Below are positions 8,380-17,342 of a DNA stretch of 64,000 nucleotides, piece after piece (positions within the stretch are counted from its first letter, which is position 1; every line of letters starts with the position of its first letter). The DNA is from an uncultured Eubacteriales bacterium (lineage in GTDB: Bacteria > Bacillota > Clostridia > Lachnospirales > Lachnospiraceae): NCBI GenBank assembly GCA_900319795.1, contig ONPU01000003.1, positions 62,001-126,000 on the forward strand. The letters run 5' to 3'. The position numbers and the translations under genes are program-made. Under the pieces are notes generated by a model. It was not told the origin of the DNA. It made no database searches and saw nothing but the letters and a program-made list of their open reading frames with translations.

Positions 8380-8787
8380 ATGGCGGACTGCATTTTCTGT
8401 ATGCTGGCGAACGGGCAGATCCCGACCGCGACAATCTATGAGGACGAAGACTTTCGCGTGATCCTGGATGCCAATCCGGCGACCCGCGGACATGCTCTGA
8501 TCCTCCCGAAAGCTCATTTCGCAAATGTGTTTGAAATGCCGGAGGACCTGACAGCCAAAGCCGCAGTGCTGGCCAAGAAAATGGCTGCCCACATGAGCGA
8601 ACAGCTTCAGTGCGACGGGTTCAACATCGTTCAGAACAACGGGGAGGCCGCGGGCCAGACCGTGTTCCACTATCATGTCCACCTGATTCCGCGCTATAAA
8701 GACGGCCCGAGGATCGTCGCGAACTGGCCCCAGAGCCCGCTGACCGACGAGGCGAAAGAGGAGCTTGTAAGAGAACTCAAAGTCTGA
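8380..8787 (+). CDS. HIT family nucleotide hydrolase
   Basis: Cytoplasmic histidine-triad protein of 135 aa, the usual size for Hint/FHIT-like bacterial members; such proteins hydrolyse or transfer nucleoside monophosphates from adenylylated or phosphoramidate substrates. The active-site triad is HYHVHLIP near residues 106-113. CIFC at residues 4-7 matches the zinc-binding start of many bacterial members. AAGGAGG lies at ideal distance before the ATG. The beta-CASP gene follows after 34 bp and is likely in the same transcript. Physiological substrate unknown. Confidence 0.92.
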   Translation: MADCIFCMLANGQIPTATIYEDEDFRVILDANPATRGHALILPKAHFANVFEMPEDLTAKAAVLAKKMAAHMSEQLQCDGFNIVQNNGEAAGQTVFHYHVHLIPRYKDGPRIVANWPQSPLTDEAKEELVRELKV

Positions 8788-8821
8788 AAAGGTTCTTACG
8801 AAAGAACAGGAGAAACACGGG

Positions 8822-10471
8822 ATGAAACTTACATTTATAGGTGCCACTCATGAAGTCACCGGAAGCTGCCACTATATCGAGGCATGCGGAAAACACATTT
8901 TGGTTGACTACGGAATGGAACAGGGCAGGAATGTTTTTGAAAATGAAGAACTTCCCGTTTCCCCTCCGGACATCGACTATGTATTTCTCACCCACGCGCA
9001 TATCGATCATTCGGGCCTTCTGCCTCTTCTGCAGGCAAGGGGATTTACGGGAAAAATCTTCGCGACTTATGCGACAGCCGATCTGTGCAACATCATGCTT
9101 CTCGACTCCGCAGGCATCCAGGAATTTGAAGCGGAATGGCGGAACCGTAAGGGGAAGAGAAAAGGTCTGGAACCCTATGTACCTCTTTATACATCCCAAG
9201 ACGCGGAACTGGTCTGCCGCCGTTTTGTCCCCTGCGCCTATGACAGGAAGATCTCCGTATGCGAAGGAGTAGAGATCCGCTTTGTCGATGTAGGGCATCT
9301 CCTCGGATCGTCCGCGATCGAGGTCTGGCTTACGGAAGACGGCATTACAAAGAAAATCGTCTTTTCCGGCGACGTCGGAAATAAAAACCAGCCGCTGATC
9401 AACAATCCGAAGACCATAGAAGACGCGGATTACCTGCTGATTGAATCCACTTACGGCAACCGCAGCCACGGCGAAGAGAAGCCCGACTACGTCGGAGACC
9501 TGGCCAACGTGATCCAGAGAACCTTTGACAGGGGAGGGAACGTGGTGGTTCCGTCCTTCGCGATCGGCCGCACACAGGAACTTCTGTATTTCATAAGACA
9601 GATTAAAGAGCAGCATCTGATCCGCGGACATGAGGGGTTTAAGGTCTATGTAGACTCTCCTCTGGCTGTGCGCGCGACAGGCATTTTCAATGAACACACC
9701 TCGGACTGCTTTGACGAGGAGGCGGCGGAGCTGGTCGCGAAGGGCATCAACCCGATTTCCTTCAAGGGACTGGAACTTACGCTGACTTCGGATGAATCGA
9801 AGATGATCAACTTCATCGATGAGCCCAAGGTCATCATCTCAGCCAGCGGCATGTGCGAAGCCGGGCGGATCAAGCACCATCTGAAGCACAATCTCTGGAG
9901 GGCGGACAGCACGATTCTGTTCGTCGGTTATCAGGCGGAGGGCACCCTCGGACGGGAACTTCTGGAGGGCGAAAAGGAAGTGACGCTCTTCGGTGAAACC
10001 GTGATTGTCGAGGCGGAAATCTGTTCCCTTCCGGGCATTTCCGGACATGCGGACAGAGAGGGCCTTCTCGAATGGGCCTCCGGATTCAAGAAAGTGCCGG
10101 AGAAGACCTTCATCGTTCACGGCGACGACGCGGTAGTGCCGCTGTTCAGGGATCTGATTCACGAGCAGCTCGGACACGACGCTTACGCGCCCTATTCGGG
10201 GACGGTCTGGGATCTGGCTAAGAATGTCTGCCTGAAAGAGACTGTCGGAATTCCGTTCGAGAAGAAGGATGCGTACGGACAGCCTGTTGCCGGAGGAGAA
10301 AAGAAGCACGCGAAAGCTTCCACACTGAAGGCGGCCGGTGTTTACAACCGTCTTGAAAATGCGGCGCTTCGCCTGCTTGGAATTGTTCGTTCTTCAAAAG
10401 GTCTGCCGAATAAGGAACTGGCCCGCTTCGCGGATCAGATCATCTCGATCTGCGACAAATGGGACCGATAA
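8822..10471 (+). CDS. MBL-fold beta-CASP RNase-like protein
   Basis: Metallo-beta-lactamase-fold protein of the beta-CASP/RNA-specificity type, 549 aa; homologues act as RNA endo- or exonucleases in mRNA decay. The metal motif HAHIDH is at residues 58-63, followed by the GHLLGSSAIEVW and FSGDVGNKNQ ligand regions, the beta-CASP inserts (VPSFAIGRTQELL, ISASGMCEAGRIKHHL) and the C-terminal GISGHADREGLLEW. A basic linker (about 470-500) and a helical tail (about 500-549) extend beyond the core. It follows the HIT gene by 34 bp and ends 10 bp before the convergent TSCPD gene. RNA substrate not known. Confidence 0.92.
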   Translation: MKLTFIGATHEVTGSCHYIEACGKHILVDYGMEQGRNVFENEELPVSPPDIDYVFLTHAHIDHSGLLPLLQARGFTGKIFATYATADLCNIMLLDSAGIQEFEAEWRNRKGKRKGLEPYVPLYTSQDAELVCRRFVPCAYDRKISVCEGVEIRFVDVGHLLGSSAIEVWLTEDGITKKIVFSGDVGNKNQPLINNPKTIEDADYLLIESTYGNRSHGEEKPDYVGDLANVIQRTFDRGGNVVVPSFAIGRTQELLYFIRQIKEQHLIRGHEGFKVYVDSPLAVRATGIFNEHTSDCFDEEAAELVAKGINPISFKGLELTLTSDESKMINFIDEPKVIISASGMCEAGRIKHHLKHNLWRADSTILFVGYQAEGTLGRELLEGEKEVTLFGETVIVEAEICSLPGISGHADREGLLEWASGFKKVPEKTFIVHGDDAVVPLFRDLIHEQLGHDAYAPYSGTVWDLAKNVCLKETVGIPFEKKDAYGQPVAGGEKKHAKASTLKAAGVYNRLENAALRLLGIVRSSKGLPNKELARFADQIISICDKWDR

Positions 10472-10481
10472 CCGACAGTGA

Positions 10482-10724
10482 TTATTCGTGGAGCGCGACT
10501 TTCAGCGCTTTGGCAAGCTGGTCAGGGCAGGAGGTCTTTTTGAAACCGCACGCGATTCCTTCGAGACGTTCGATGCACTCATGGGCATCCATGCCTTCCA
10601 CAAGGGCGCCGATGCCTTTCAGATTGCCGTTGCAGCCGCCTTCAAAGCGGACATTCCGGACCTTGCCGTCCGTGAGATCAAAATGAATCATCTGAGAGCA
10701 GGTGCCCCTGGTTCTGTATTCCAT
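10482..10724 (-). CDS. TSCPD domain protein
   Basis: 80-aa protein carrying the TSCPD domain (TSCPD at residues 64-68), a small cysteine-containing domain also found at the C terminus of B12-dependent ribonucleotide reductases. Free-standing copies are common in Clostridia and their function is not established. Conserved features include GTCSQMIHFDL near the N terminus, FEGGCNGNLKG in the middle and C59 in IACGFKKTSC; the cysteines could bind a metal (inference). It has its own near-consensus promoter and an AAAGGA site nine bases before the ATG. Confidence 0.9.
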   Translation of the reverse strand: MEYRTRGTCSQMIHFDLTDGKVRNVRFEGGCNGNLKGIGALVEGMDAHECIERLEGIACGFKKTSCPDQLAKALKVALHE

Positions 10725-10754
10725 GGTGATTAGTCCTTTCTTCTTTTTTGGAGC

Positions 10755-10783
10755 ATCTTACATGATTTATGCCCGTCTGTCAA
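10755..10783 (-). promoter_or_regulatory. Sigma-A promoter of the TSCPD gene
   Basis: Minus strand: perfect TTGACA (10778-10783), 17-bp spacer, TAAGAT (10755-10760), about 31 bp upstream of the start codon. Confidence 0.75.
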
Positions 10784-10809
10784 AAGAAAGAAAATTGTAT
10801 CAGACGGGC
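10771..10809. other. Inverted repeat between the TSCPD and mtaD genes
   Basis: GCCCGTCTG (10771-10779) and CAGACGGGC (10801-10809) form a perfect 9-bp stem with a 21-base A-rich loop. It overlaps the TSCPD -35 element and ends 26 bp before the mtaD start, so it could be an operator shared by the divergent genes or a leader hairpin for mtaD. No convincing plus-strand promoter was seen. Confidence 0.4.
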
Positions 10810-10835
10810 GTTTATTGACTGAATAAAGGAGTATT

Positions 10836-12113
10836 ATGGGGATCGTAATTAAAAATGTACATATACTGGGACAGGAAAGGGAGAAGCGGACGGACGTCTA
10901 TATTACGGGCGACCACATTGCTTCCATAGGAAAAGAACCTGCGAGTTTCCTGAAAGACGAAGAGATCGACGGTTCGCACAAGTTCCTCATGCCGGGTCTC
11001 ATCAACTGCCATACGCATGCGTATATGACACTGATGCGCAATTACGCCGATGACCTTCCGTTTCATGAGTGGCTCTTCGGCAGAATCCTGCCGATGGAGG
11101 ACGAACTGACGCCGGAGGATGCCTATTGGGGAACCCTCCTCGGCATGGCTGAGATGATCCGGAGCGGGACAACCGCATTCGTCGATATGCATATGTTCCC
11201 GCGCATGGTTGTGAAGGCCTGCGCTTCAAGCGGCATGCGCGCCCTCCTTACAAGAGGTCTCGTCGGTTCCGACCGCCATGACGAGGGCGGGAAGATGCGT
11301 ATAGAGCAGGCACTTGACGAAATGGAATACGGAAAGAGCATCGGAGCGCCCTGCATGTTCGGCCTTGGACCTCACGCGATCTATACCTGCGGAGAGGACT
11401 TCCTCCGCTATGTGACGGAACTTGCTCACGAAAAAGGCCTTCTGATCAATATGCACCTTGCGGAGACGAAGAAGGAGTTCGACGACTGCCTGGCAGAGCA
11501 CGGCATGACTCCTGTGGAATATGCGGCTTCCCTCGGAATGACGGATGGTCCGGCCATCTTTGCCCACTGCGTATATCTTGGGGAAAATGACTTCGGCATT
11601 CTCGCGAATCCGAATGTCTCCGTCGCCACGAACCCTGCCAGCAATATGAAACTGGCAAATGGATTCGCTCCTGTGCCCCGCATGCTGAAAGAGGGGATCC
11701 GTGTCGCCCTCGGAACGGACGGAGCGGGGAGCAACAACAATCTGAACCTGTTTACGGAGATGCATCTTCTGACCCTTGCCCACAAAGGAAATCTGTGCGA
11801 CAGTCTGGTACTCAGTGCTGAAGAGACTGTCCGCATCGCGACGAAAAACGGCGCTGCGGCAATCGGGAGAGAAGATCTGGGCAGCGTAGAGCCCGGGAAG
11901 ACCGCGGATCTTGTCCTCATCGACGAGAACGCGCCTTCGATGATTCCGAATTATAACCGCATGGCGGCCGTCGCCTATTCCGCGAACGGAAGCGAAGTGA
12001 GCGACGTGCTGATCGGGGGTCGGATTGTCATGCGCGACAGGCAGTTGATGACGATCGATGAGGAGCGCGTGCACTACGAAGTCGAGCGCGTCGCCTCCCG
12101 CTTCCGCGCGTAA
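10836..12113 (+). CDS. mtaD: 5-methylthioadenosine/S-adenosylhomocysteine deaminase
   Basis: Amidohydrolase-superfamily deaminase that converts S-adenosylhomocysteine or 5'-methylthioadenosine to the inosyl form plus ammonia in the cytoplasm. 425 aa. Metal and catalytic residues are visible: H59 and H61 in NCHTHAYM, H207 and E210 in MHLAE, H244 in FAHCVYL, and D295 in LGTDGAGSNNN. The composite N- and C-terminal beta-sandwich is complete (C-terminal GKTADLVLID). GGAG lies six bases before the ATG. The S-adenosylhomocysteine hydrolase gene follows after 36 bp, so the pair probably handles SAH formed by methyltransferases. Substrate preference between MTA and SAH cannot be decided from sequence. 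Confidence 0.92.
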   Translation: MGIVIKNVHILGQEREKRTDVYITGDHIASIGKEPASFLKDEEIDGSHKFLMPGLINCHTHAYMTLMRNYADDLPFHEWLFGRILPMEDELTPEDAYWGTLLGMAEMIRSGTTAFVDMHMFPRMVVKACASSGMRALLTRGLVGSDRHDEGGKMRIEQALDEMEYGKSIGAPCMFGLGPHAIYTCGEDFLRYVTELAHEKGLLINMHLAETKKEFDDCLAEHGMTPVEYAASLGMTDGPAIFAHCVYLGENDFGILANPNVSVATNPASNMKLANGFAPVPRMLKEGIRVALGTDGAGSNNNLNLFTEMHLLTLAHKGNLCDSLVLSAEETVRIATKNGAAAIGREDLGSVEPGKTADLVLIDENAPSMIPNYNRMAAVAYSANGSEVSDVLIGGRIVMRDRQLMTIDEERVHYEVERVASRFRA

Positions 12114-12149
12114 ATAAATATCCTTATAGAAGGGAAGGAGAAAGTATAT

Positions 12150-13394
12150 ATGAGTGAAATCAGAGACATCACGCTGGCGCCGGAAGGCGAGAAGAAGATC
12201 CGCTGGGTCGAGGCGCACATGCCGGTGCTGAAGAGCATCTGCGAGGACTTTGAAAAAACCCAGCCGTTCAAAGGACTTAAGGTGACGGTTTCCGTGCACC
12301 TTGAAGCCAAGACCGGCTATCTGGCCTGCGTGATGAAAGCCGGCGGCGCGGATGTCTATGTGACGGGAAGCAATGTCCTTTCGACGCAGGACGATATCTG
12401 TGCGGCGATGGTGAAGAGGGGCATTGAGATTTTCGCCTGGCATGGCGCGACCGAAGAGGAGTATGCCCATCATCTGGACGAGGTGCTGAAGATCGGACCG
12501 CAGATCATCATCGACGACGGCGGAGATCTGGTCAATATGATCCACCACAGATATCCGGAACTGATTCCGAACGTGATCGGCGGGTGCGAGGAGACGACTA
12601 CCGGCATTATCCGTGATGTCGCCATGGACAAAGCGGGAGAGCTGAAGTTCCCGATGATGATGGTCAACGACGCCGCGATGAAGCATCTCTTTGACAACCG
12701 CTACGGCACCGGCCAGTCCGCGTTTGACGGAATTAACAGAACCACCAATCTTGTGGTCGCGGGCAAGACCGTCGTCGTTGCCGGATACGGCTGGTGCGGC
12801 AAAGGTGTGGCGATGCGCGCGAAGGGCCTTGGTGCCAATGTTATCGTCACCGAGATTGATCCGGTAAAGGCAATTGAGGCTCTGATGGACGGGTTCCGGG
12901 TCATGCCGATGGCGGAAGCCGCTCCCCTGGGCGATCTGTTCATTACGGTGACGGGAATGAGAGACGTCATCACGATGGAGCACATGCTGATGATGAAGGA
13001 CGGCACATTGCTTTCGAATGCGGGACACTTCAATGTGGAAGTAGATGTGGCCGCACTGGAGCGGGAAGCCGTAAAGAAAGAAGAGCAGCGGCACAATATT
13101 ATGGGTTATACGCTGAAAAACGGAAAGACCCTGAGCCTTCTCGGAGAAGGCCGTCTTGTCAACCTGGCCTGCGGCGACGGACATCCGGCTGAGATCATGG
13201 ATATGAGTTTTGCGGTTCAGGCCCTTTCGGCGGAATATCTTGTAAAGCATAAAGACGACCATCTTCCGATGATCAATCAGGTGCCGGAGGAAATCGACAA
13301 CGAGATCGCGAGAAGAAAACTGGCTTCCATGAACGTCGGCATTGATACGCTGACCGAGGTACAGGAGCAATACCGCAACTCTTTTGATCTTTGA
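12150..13394 (+). CDS. ahcY: S-adenosylhomocysteine (or S-inosylhomocysteine) hydrolase
   Basis: NAD-dependent hydrolase releasing homocysteine and a nucleoside from SAH in the activated methyl cycle. 414 aa, resembling the shorter archaeal/Thermotoga type rather than the longer mammalian enzyme. The NAD-binding loop is GYGWCGKG (212-219); substrate-binding regions include HLEAKTGYL, GCEETTTGI (145-153), NDAAMKHLFDNRYGTGQS and the NAGHFNVEVD loop. GGAAGGAG precedes the ATG. The deaminase encoded just upstream would turn SAH into S-inosylhomocysteine, so the physiological substrate may be the inosyl compound (inference). The histidine-kinase gene starts only 22 bp downstream. Confidence 0.93.
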   Translation: MSEIRDITLAPEGEKKIRWVEAHMPVLKSICEDFEKTQPFKGLKVTVSVHLEAKTGYLACVMKAGGADVYVTGSNVLSTQDDICAAMVKRGIEIFAWHGATEEEYAHHLDEVLKIGPQIIIDDGGDLVNMIHHRYPELIPNVIGGCEETTTGIIRDVAMDKAGELKFPMMMVNDAAMKHLFDNRYGTGQSAFDGINRTTNLVVAGKTVVVAGYGWCGKGVAMRAKGLGANVIVTEIDPVKAIEALMDGFRVMPMAEAAPLGDLFITVTGMRDVITMEHMLMMKDGTLLSNAGHFNVEVDVAALEREAVKKEEQRHNIMGYTLKNGKTLSLLGEGRLVNLACGDGHPAEIMDMSFAVQALSAEYLVKHKDDHLPMINQVPEEIDNEIARRKLASMNVGIDTLTEVQEQYRNSFDL

Positions 13395-13416
13395 CAGGAC
13401 CGGAACTTCATAAGAT

Positions 13417-15147
13417 ATGATTCGAAAAATAAAGAACAGCATCCTGCTGCAGATGATCTCCATTATCATGATCATCCTGGTCATACTTACGGGCGTCTTT
13501 ATCGTGGCCCGCAGGTATGTCCGTACGGTGGCTGAGGAGAACGCGGAGAACCTGGCGGATAACCTTCTGCGGCAGGCAGATAACGCGTTGAGCATCTATG
13601 AGGATATGCTGCGCTATAATGCGGCCTATTTGTGCCGCTTTTCGCTTGTAGACAGAATGGGGGAGGGAACTTCCCTTATGGGAAGCAGTGCGGAGGCGCA
13701 GATATCTTCCTATTTTTCACAGATTACACTGAAGAACGGAGAAATCCGCTCGGCGGTTCTCTTCGATACGGACATGAACGAGATTGCTTCCTTCGGAAAG
13801 AAGACGACATTTCCTGAACAACAGCGTTACCTCCGCTATGAAGAAGATCTGAATGCGGATTACTATTTTGAGGACATCGACGACTTTTTCTACGCGTTCT
13901 ACTATCCGATCTACAGCACTTTGAACGGACAGGGACATCTGACCGGAATGTGCGTCTTTGTTCTGGATCACTGGACACTGGACGGAACCATCCTCAACCT
14001 GATTGGCATGGATTCCGCCGCGATTCTGATCAGTGACTCGAAACATCTGGATTTGTCCTGGTATACGGGCGGGAGTCTCACGGATGCCGAGTCAATGGAT
14101 TCTCTTAAAACGGACCCGGACATTGTTTTTCGGGAAGGGGACTGGCAGAACGGAATCCGGATCGCGACAGCGACGTCCATTGTCGGAAATCAGGAACGAA
14201 GCAAAGCGCTGCGGCAGCTGATCGTGGTTGCATTTTCTCTGACACTGGCTCTGCTCGCGTTTATTATTCTGTTTTCCTATACCCAGATGGCACAGCCGCT
14301 CCACAAAATCGCGCGTTTTATCGACCGTACGATGCGGCACCCGGATGACCGTCTGGGTTTCAAACGGACCGATGATGTCGGTGTCGTCGCGGCCAGACTG
14401 GATCATATGCTGGACGAAAACCAGAAGATGCTTCAGGAGGTCCGCGACGGAAAAATCCGCCTCTATGAGACACAGCTGGCCCAGCAGGAGATGGAGATTC
14501 TGGCTTACCGGAATCAGATCAATCCGCATTTCCTGTACAATACGCTCTCGTGCATGAGGGATATGGCCCTCATTCATGACGAGGATGATATCGCGGAGAT
14601 GGCGATGGCGCTTTCGGACATTTTCCGCTACGCGGTCAAGGGAAGCAATATCGTGACGGTGCGCGATGAAATCGAATATATCGACAAATACGCGAAGATC
14701 ATCGACTACCGGTTTATGGGGAAAATCACGATAGACGTAAATGCGGACGAGGAAGTCCTGGACAAACCGGTCATCCGCTTTTTCCTTCAGCCGCTTGTGG
14801 AAAATTCCGTTTTTCACGGCCTTGAGGCTTCGGTGGACCCGGGGTTTGTGGATGTCCGTATTTCCTATGCCGGCGGACGTATTGAAATTGAAATAGAAGA
14901 TGACGGATGCGGAATGGACGAAGAAACACTGGAAGGCGTGCGCTATCAGCTTCAGAATCCGGGAGAAAGCGCAAGCATCGGTCTTTCCAATATCGTGCAA
15001 AGACTCAGGCTGTTCTATGGCCATGACTATACGATTTCCATAGACAGCAAAACCGGTGAGGGGACGAGGATCGGGATCTCCATTCCGGATCATATTAAGG
15101 ACAGCGGGGAAAGAAATGCTGATACGTTTATCGATGCAGTCAACTGA
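13417..15147 (+). CDS. YesM-type sensor histidine kinase
   Basis: Membrane sensor kinase of 576 aa. Spans at about 9-31 and 270-290 enclose an extracellular sensing region of about 235 residues; a HAMP segment follows, then the His_kinase domain with the phospho-accepting H371 in INPHFLYNT and a HATPase domain with QPLVENSVFHG and DDGCGM. This architecture is typical of kinases that respond to sugars or their binding proteins. It starts 22 bp after ahcY and is followed 15 bp later by its AraC-type response regulator. Downstream lies a sugar ABC transporter operon, the probable target. Signal unknown. Confidence 0.93.
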   Translation: MIRKIKNSILLQMISIIMIILVILTGVFIVARRYVRTVAEENAENLADNLLRQADNALSIYEDMLRYNAAYLCRFSLVDRMGEGTSLMGSSAEAQISSYFSQITLKNGEIRSAVLFDTDMNEIASFGKKTTFPEQQRYLRYEEDLNADYYFEDIDDFFYAFYYPIYSTLNGQGHLTGMCVFVLDHWTLDGTILNLIGMDSAAILISDSKHLDLSWYTGGSLTDAESMDSLKTDPDIVFREGDWQNGIRIATATSIVGNQERSKALRQLIVVAFSLTLALLAFIILFSYTQMAQPLHKIARFIDRTMRHPDDRLGFKRTDDVGVVAARLDHMLDENQKMLQEVRDGKIRLYETQLAQQEMEILAYRNQINPHFLYNTLSCMRDMALIHDEDDIAEMAMALSDIFRYAVKGSNIVTVRDEIEYIDKYAKIIDYRFMGKITIDVNADEEVLDKPVIRFFLQPLVENSVFHGLEASVDPGFVDVRISYAGGRIEIEIEDDGCGMDEETLEGVRYQLQNPGESASIGLSNIVQRLRLFYGHDYTISIDSKTGEGTRIGISIPDHIKDSGERNADTFIDAVN

Positions 15148-15162
15148 TCTGAGGGTAGAAGA

Positions 15163-15891
15163 ATGCTGAATATTTATATTGCGGACGACGAAGTCTGGAT
15201 TACGCTGGGTCTCAAAAAGCTTCTCGAGAAGACCGGCTTTGACGTCTGGGTTCAGGGAACGGCCAACAACGGCCTGACCGCGAAGGAGGAAATCGCCGAG
15301 TTTCGGCCGGATGTCGTCTTTACGGACATCCGTATGCCGGGACTCAACGGACTGGAACTGCTTTCCGCGATTCACAAAGTGTCTCCCGAAACAAAAGTCG
15401 TGATGATTTCCGGGTACGCGGAGTTCTCTTACGCGCAGGAAGCGGTGCAGAGACACGCCTATGACTATCTGGTCAAGCCGATCAAGGAGGAGGACCTTAG
15501 GAGGGTTCTGGAAAATGTACTCAGGGAAAAAGGAGAGTACGCGTCGTCTGTTGAAAATGAAACCTCCTCTTCGAACGACCGCATGATTGACAGCGTCATC
15601 GCGGAAATCCGGGAACACTATACGGAAGACATCCAGCTGACGACCCTGGCCGCGAAATACGCGGTCAGCTCGGGGCGCTTAAGCACGATGATCAAAGATG
15701 AGCTGCAGATGAACTTTTCCGACTATATTGCCAGACTCAGGATCCAGAGAGCCAAGGAGCTTCTGGAAGACGAGACGATGTCCATCCAGGAGATCGCTGA
15801 AATCGTAGGTTACAATGACTATTTTTATTTTACAAAAGTGTTTAAAAAAGTGCAGGGTATTTCCCCCAGCAAATACAGAAAATCCCTATAG
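15163..15891 (+). CDS. AraC-type response regulator (YesN-like)
   Basis: DNA-binding response regulator, 242 aa: receiver domain (1-120) with D8/D9, phospho-acceptor D55 in FTDIRMPG and K105 in YLVKPI; then a linker and an AraC-type double helix-turn-helix domain (about 143-242), ending in IVGYNDYFYFTKVFKK and GISPSKYRK. It pairs with the kinase upstream and probably activates the sugar transporter operon that begins 158 bp downstream. GAGGGTAGAAG precedes the ATG. Confidence 0.94.
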   Translation: MLNIYIADDEVWITLGLKKLLEKTGFDVWVQGTANNGLTAKEEIAEFRPDVVFTDIRMPGLNGLELLSAIHKVSPETKVVMISGYAEFSYAQEAVQRHAYDYLVKPIKEEDLRRVLENVLREKGEYASSVENETSSSNDRMIDSVIAEIREHYTEDIQLTTLAAKYAVSSGRLSTMIKDELQMNFSDYIARLRIQRAKELLEDETMSIQEIAEIVGYNDYFYFTKVFKKVQGISPSKYRKSL

Positions 15892-15956
15892 TTTTTTGTA
15901 AGGTGTTCCGCAGAATGGAAAATTTTACCAAAACGCAAAAATCAGTCCATGTTTTT

Positions 15957-15965
15957 TTGTGCTAA
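15957..15965 (+). promoter_or_regulatory. TTGTGCTAA motif ahead of the sugar-binding protein gene
   Basis: Nine-base motif 85 bp before the start at 16050. It may double as a -35 (TTGTGC, 18-bp spacer, TATTAC at 15981-15986). Near-identical copies lie at 27040, 27085 and 28518, ahead of other carbohydrate genes. Confidence 0.4.
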
Positions 15966-16049
15966 ATGAACTTATCATAGTATTACATTCAAACAAGAGC
16001 TCAGTTTGGACAATTGAAACAAGTAATTTCTAACAAAAGGGAGATTATC

Positions 16050-17192
16050 ATGAAGAAAAAACTTATTAGCACATTACTCTGCGCTACAATGATTGGCTCT
16101 CTGCTGACAGCTGCTCCAGTCGCAGCCTCAGAGCCCGCTTCCGGTGAAAAGGTCAAGATCGGTGTTTCCATCTGGAGTTCCACAGACGTTCTCGGTTCTC
16201 AGTGCAAATGGGTTATCGACGAAGCCGCCAAGGCACTCGGTGACGTAGAAGTTCAGTACGTGGACCAGGGCCATGTTTCCGAAAAGGTTACCGCTTCTGT
16301 AGAATCACTTTGCGCAGCAGGCTGCAAGGGCATCATCATCTGCAACTCCTCTGATACAGAGATGGCTTCCGCGATCAAGACCTGCAACGACAACGGTGTT
16401 TATCTTGCACAGTTCTTCCGTATCATCAGTGCTGAAAACAGCCCAGACATCTACAAGGCTGCTGAAGATTCCGCTTACTATATCGGTGCTGTTCATGAAA
16501 ATGAGCCGGAAAACGGCGAAAAGCTCGTTCAGATCCTTCTGGACAAGGGCGACAGAAACATCGGTCTCATCGGCTGGGAGCAGGGCGATGCTACATGGCT
16601 CGGCAGATGGGAAGGCTACAAAGCCGGTGTTGAAAAATGGAATGCAGAGCATCCGGATGATCAGGCAAAACTTTCCGAGCCGCAGTACGCAGGCACTTCT
16701 TCCGAAGGTGGCTCCAAGGCTGCTGAAGCTCTGATGAACGCTGATCCGACCCTCGACGCTCTGATCCCGGCCGGTGGCGGCGGTGACCCGCTTCAGGGCG
16801 CGATCGCAGCTGTTGAAAGAGCCGGCAAGACTCAGGACATCGACATCGTTTCCACAGACTTCCTTCCGGACCTTGGCGAAAGACTTGCCAACGGCTCCAT
16901 GGCTGGTGAATCCGGCGGACATTACTGCGACCCGCTGTTCGCATTCATGGCTGTCTACAACGCAGTGAAGGGCAACTACACAGGCTTCGAAGGCAAGTTC
17001 GAAGACATCCAGTTCCCGTATCTGTACGTTGCTTCTCCGGAAGACTATGCTGACTATGAGAAATACTTCGTCGATCAGCTTCCGTACACATCTGAAGAAT
17101 TCGTCGAGATGGCTGGTCTGGATCTCGAAGGACTGAAGGCTAAGGCTGCTTCCCTGTCCATCGAAGATGCTGCTTCCAGAGCCGGCGCGTAA
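16050..17192 (+). CDS. Sugar ABC transporter substrate-binding protein (type 1 periplasmic fold)
   Basis: Extracellular sugar-binding protein of the ribose/galactose-type family, 380 aa. Signal peptide: KKK then a hydrophobic stretch, with probable cleavage after PVAAS near residue 27. There is no lipobox; the only Cys in the signal region (C11) is too early and lacks the L-x-(A/G) context, so the protein seems not to be lipid-anchored, which is unusual for a Gram-positive binding protein. The mature part starts EKVKIGVSIWSSTD and includes KGIIICNSSDTEM and ALIPAGGGGDPLQGA. The ATG at 16050 follows AAAGGGAG; an upstream TTG frame lacks a site. First gene of a binding protein-permease-ATPase-permease operon. 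Confidence 0.9.
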   Translation: MKKKLISTLLCATMIGSLLTAAPVAASEPASGEKVKIGVSIWSSTDVLGSQCKWVIDEAAKALGDVEVQYVDQGHVSEKVTASVESLCAAGCKGIIICNSSDTEMASAIKTCNDNGVYLAQFFRIISAENSPDIYKAAEDSAYYIGAVHENEPENGEKLVQILLDKGDRNIGLIGWEQGDATWLGRWEGYKAGVEKWNAEHPDDQAKLSEPQYAGTSSEGGSKAAEALMNADPTLDALIPAGGGGDPLQGAIAAVERAGKTQDIDIVSTDFLPDLGERLANGSMAGESGGHYCDPLFAFMAVYNAVKGNYTGFEGKFEDIQFPYLYVASPEDYADYEKYFVDQLPYTSEEFVEMAGLDLEGLKAKAASLSIEDAASRAGA

Positions 17193-17238
17193 TTCAGAAC
17201 ATACTTACAGAAATAAAATCTATCCGGATTAATCCACG

Positions 17239-17269
17239 CGGGCCGGTACTGCACGGCGGTACCGGCCCG
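17239..17269 (+). other. Intercistronic hairpin after the binding-protein gene
   Basis: CGGGCCGGTAC (17239-17249) pairs perfectly with GTACCGGCCCG (17259-17269). No U-tract follows, so it is more likely an RNA stabiliser or partial attenuator that keeps binding-protein mRNA above permease mRNA, as in many binding-protein operons (inference). Confidence 0.5.
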
Positions 17270-17342
17270 TATTGTCGAAAAATACGGCCCTGTTTACTCT
17301 GTCTGCAGGCTGTATCAGCACACAAATGAGGTGAAAGAAATT

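Noticed and set aside
11226..13595. 789-codon open frame on the minus strand
   Set aside because: It lies antisense to the well-supported mtaD and ahcY genes; its translation resembles no protein family and is explained by codon bias of the opposite strand.
17239..17269. Rho-independent terminator after the binding-protein gene
   Set aside because: A stable hairpin is present but no T-run follows, and the permease genes clearly continue the operon.
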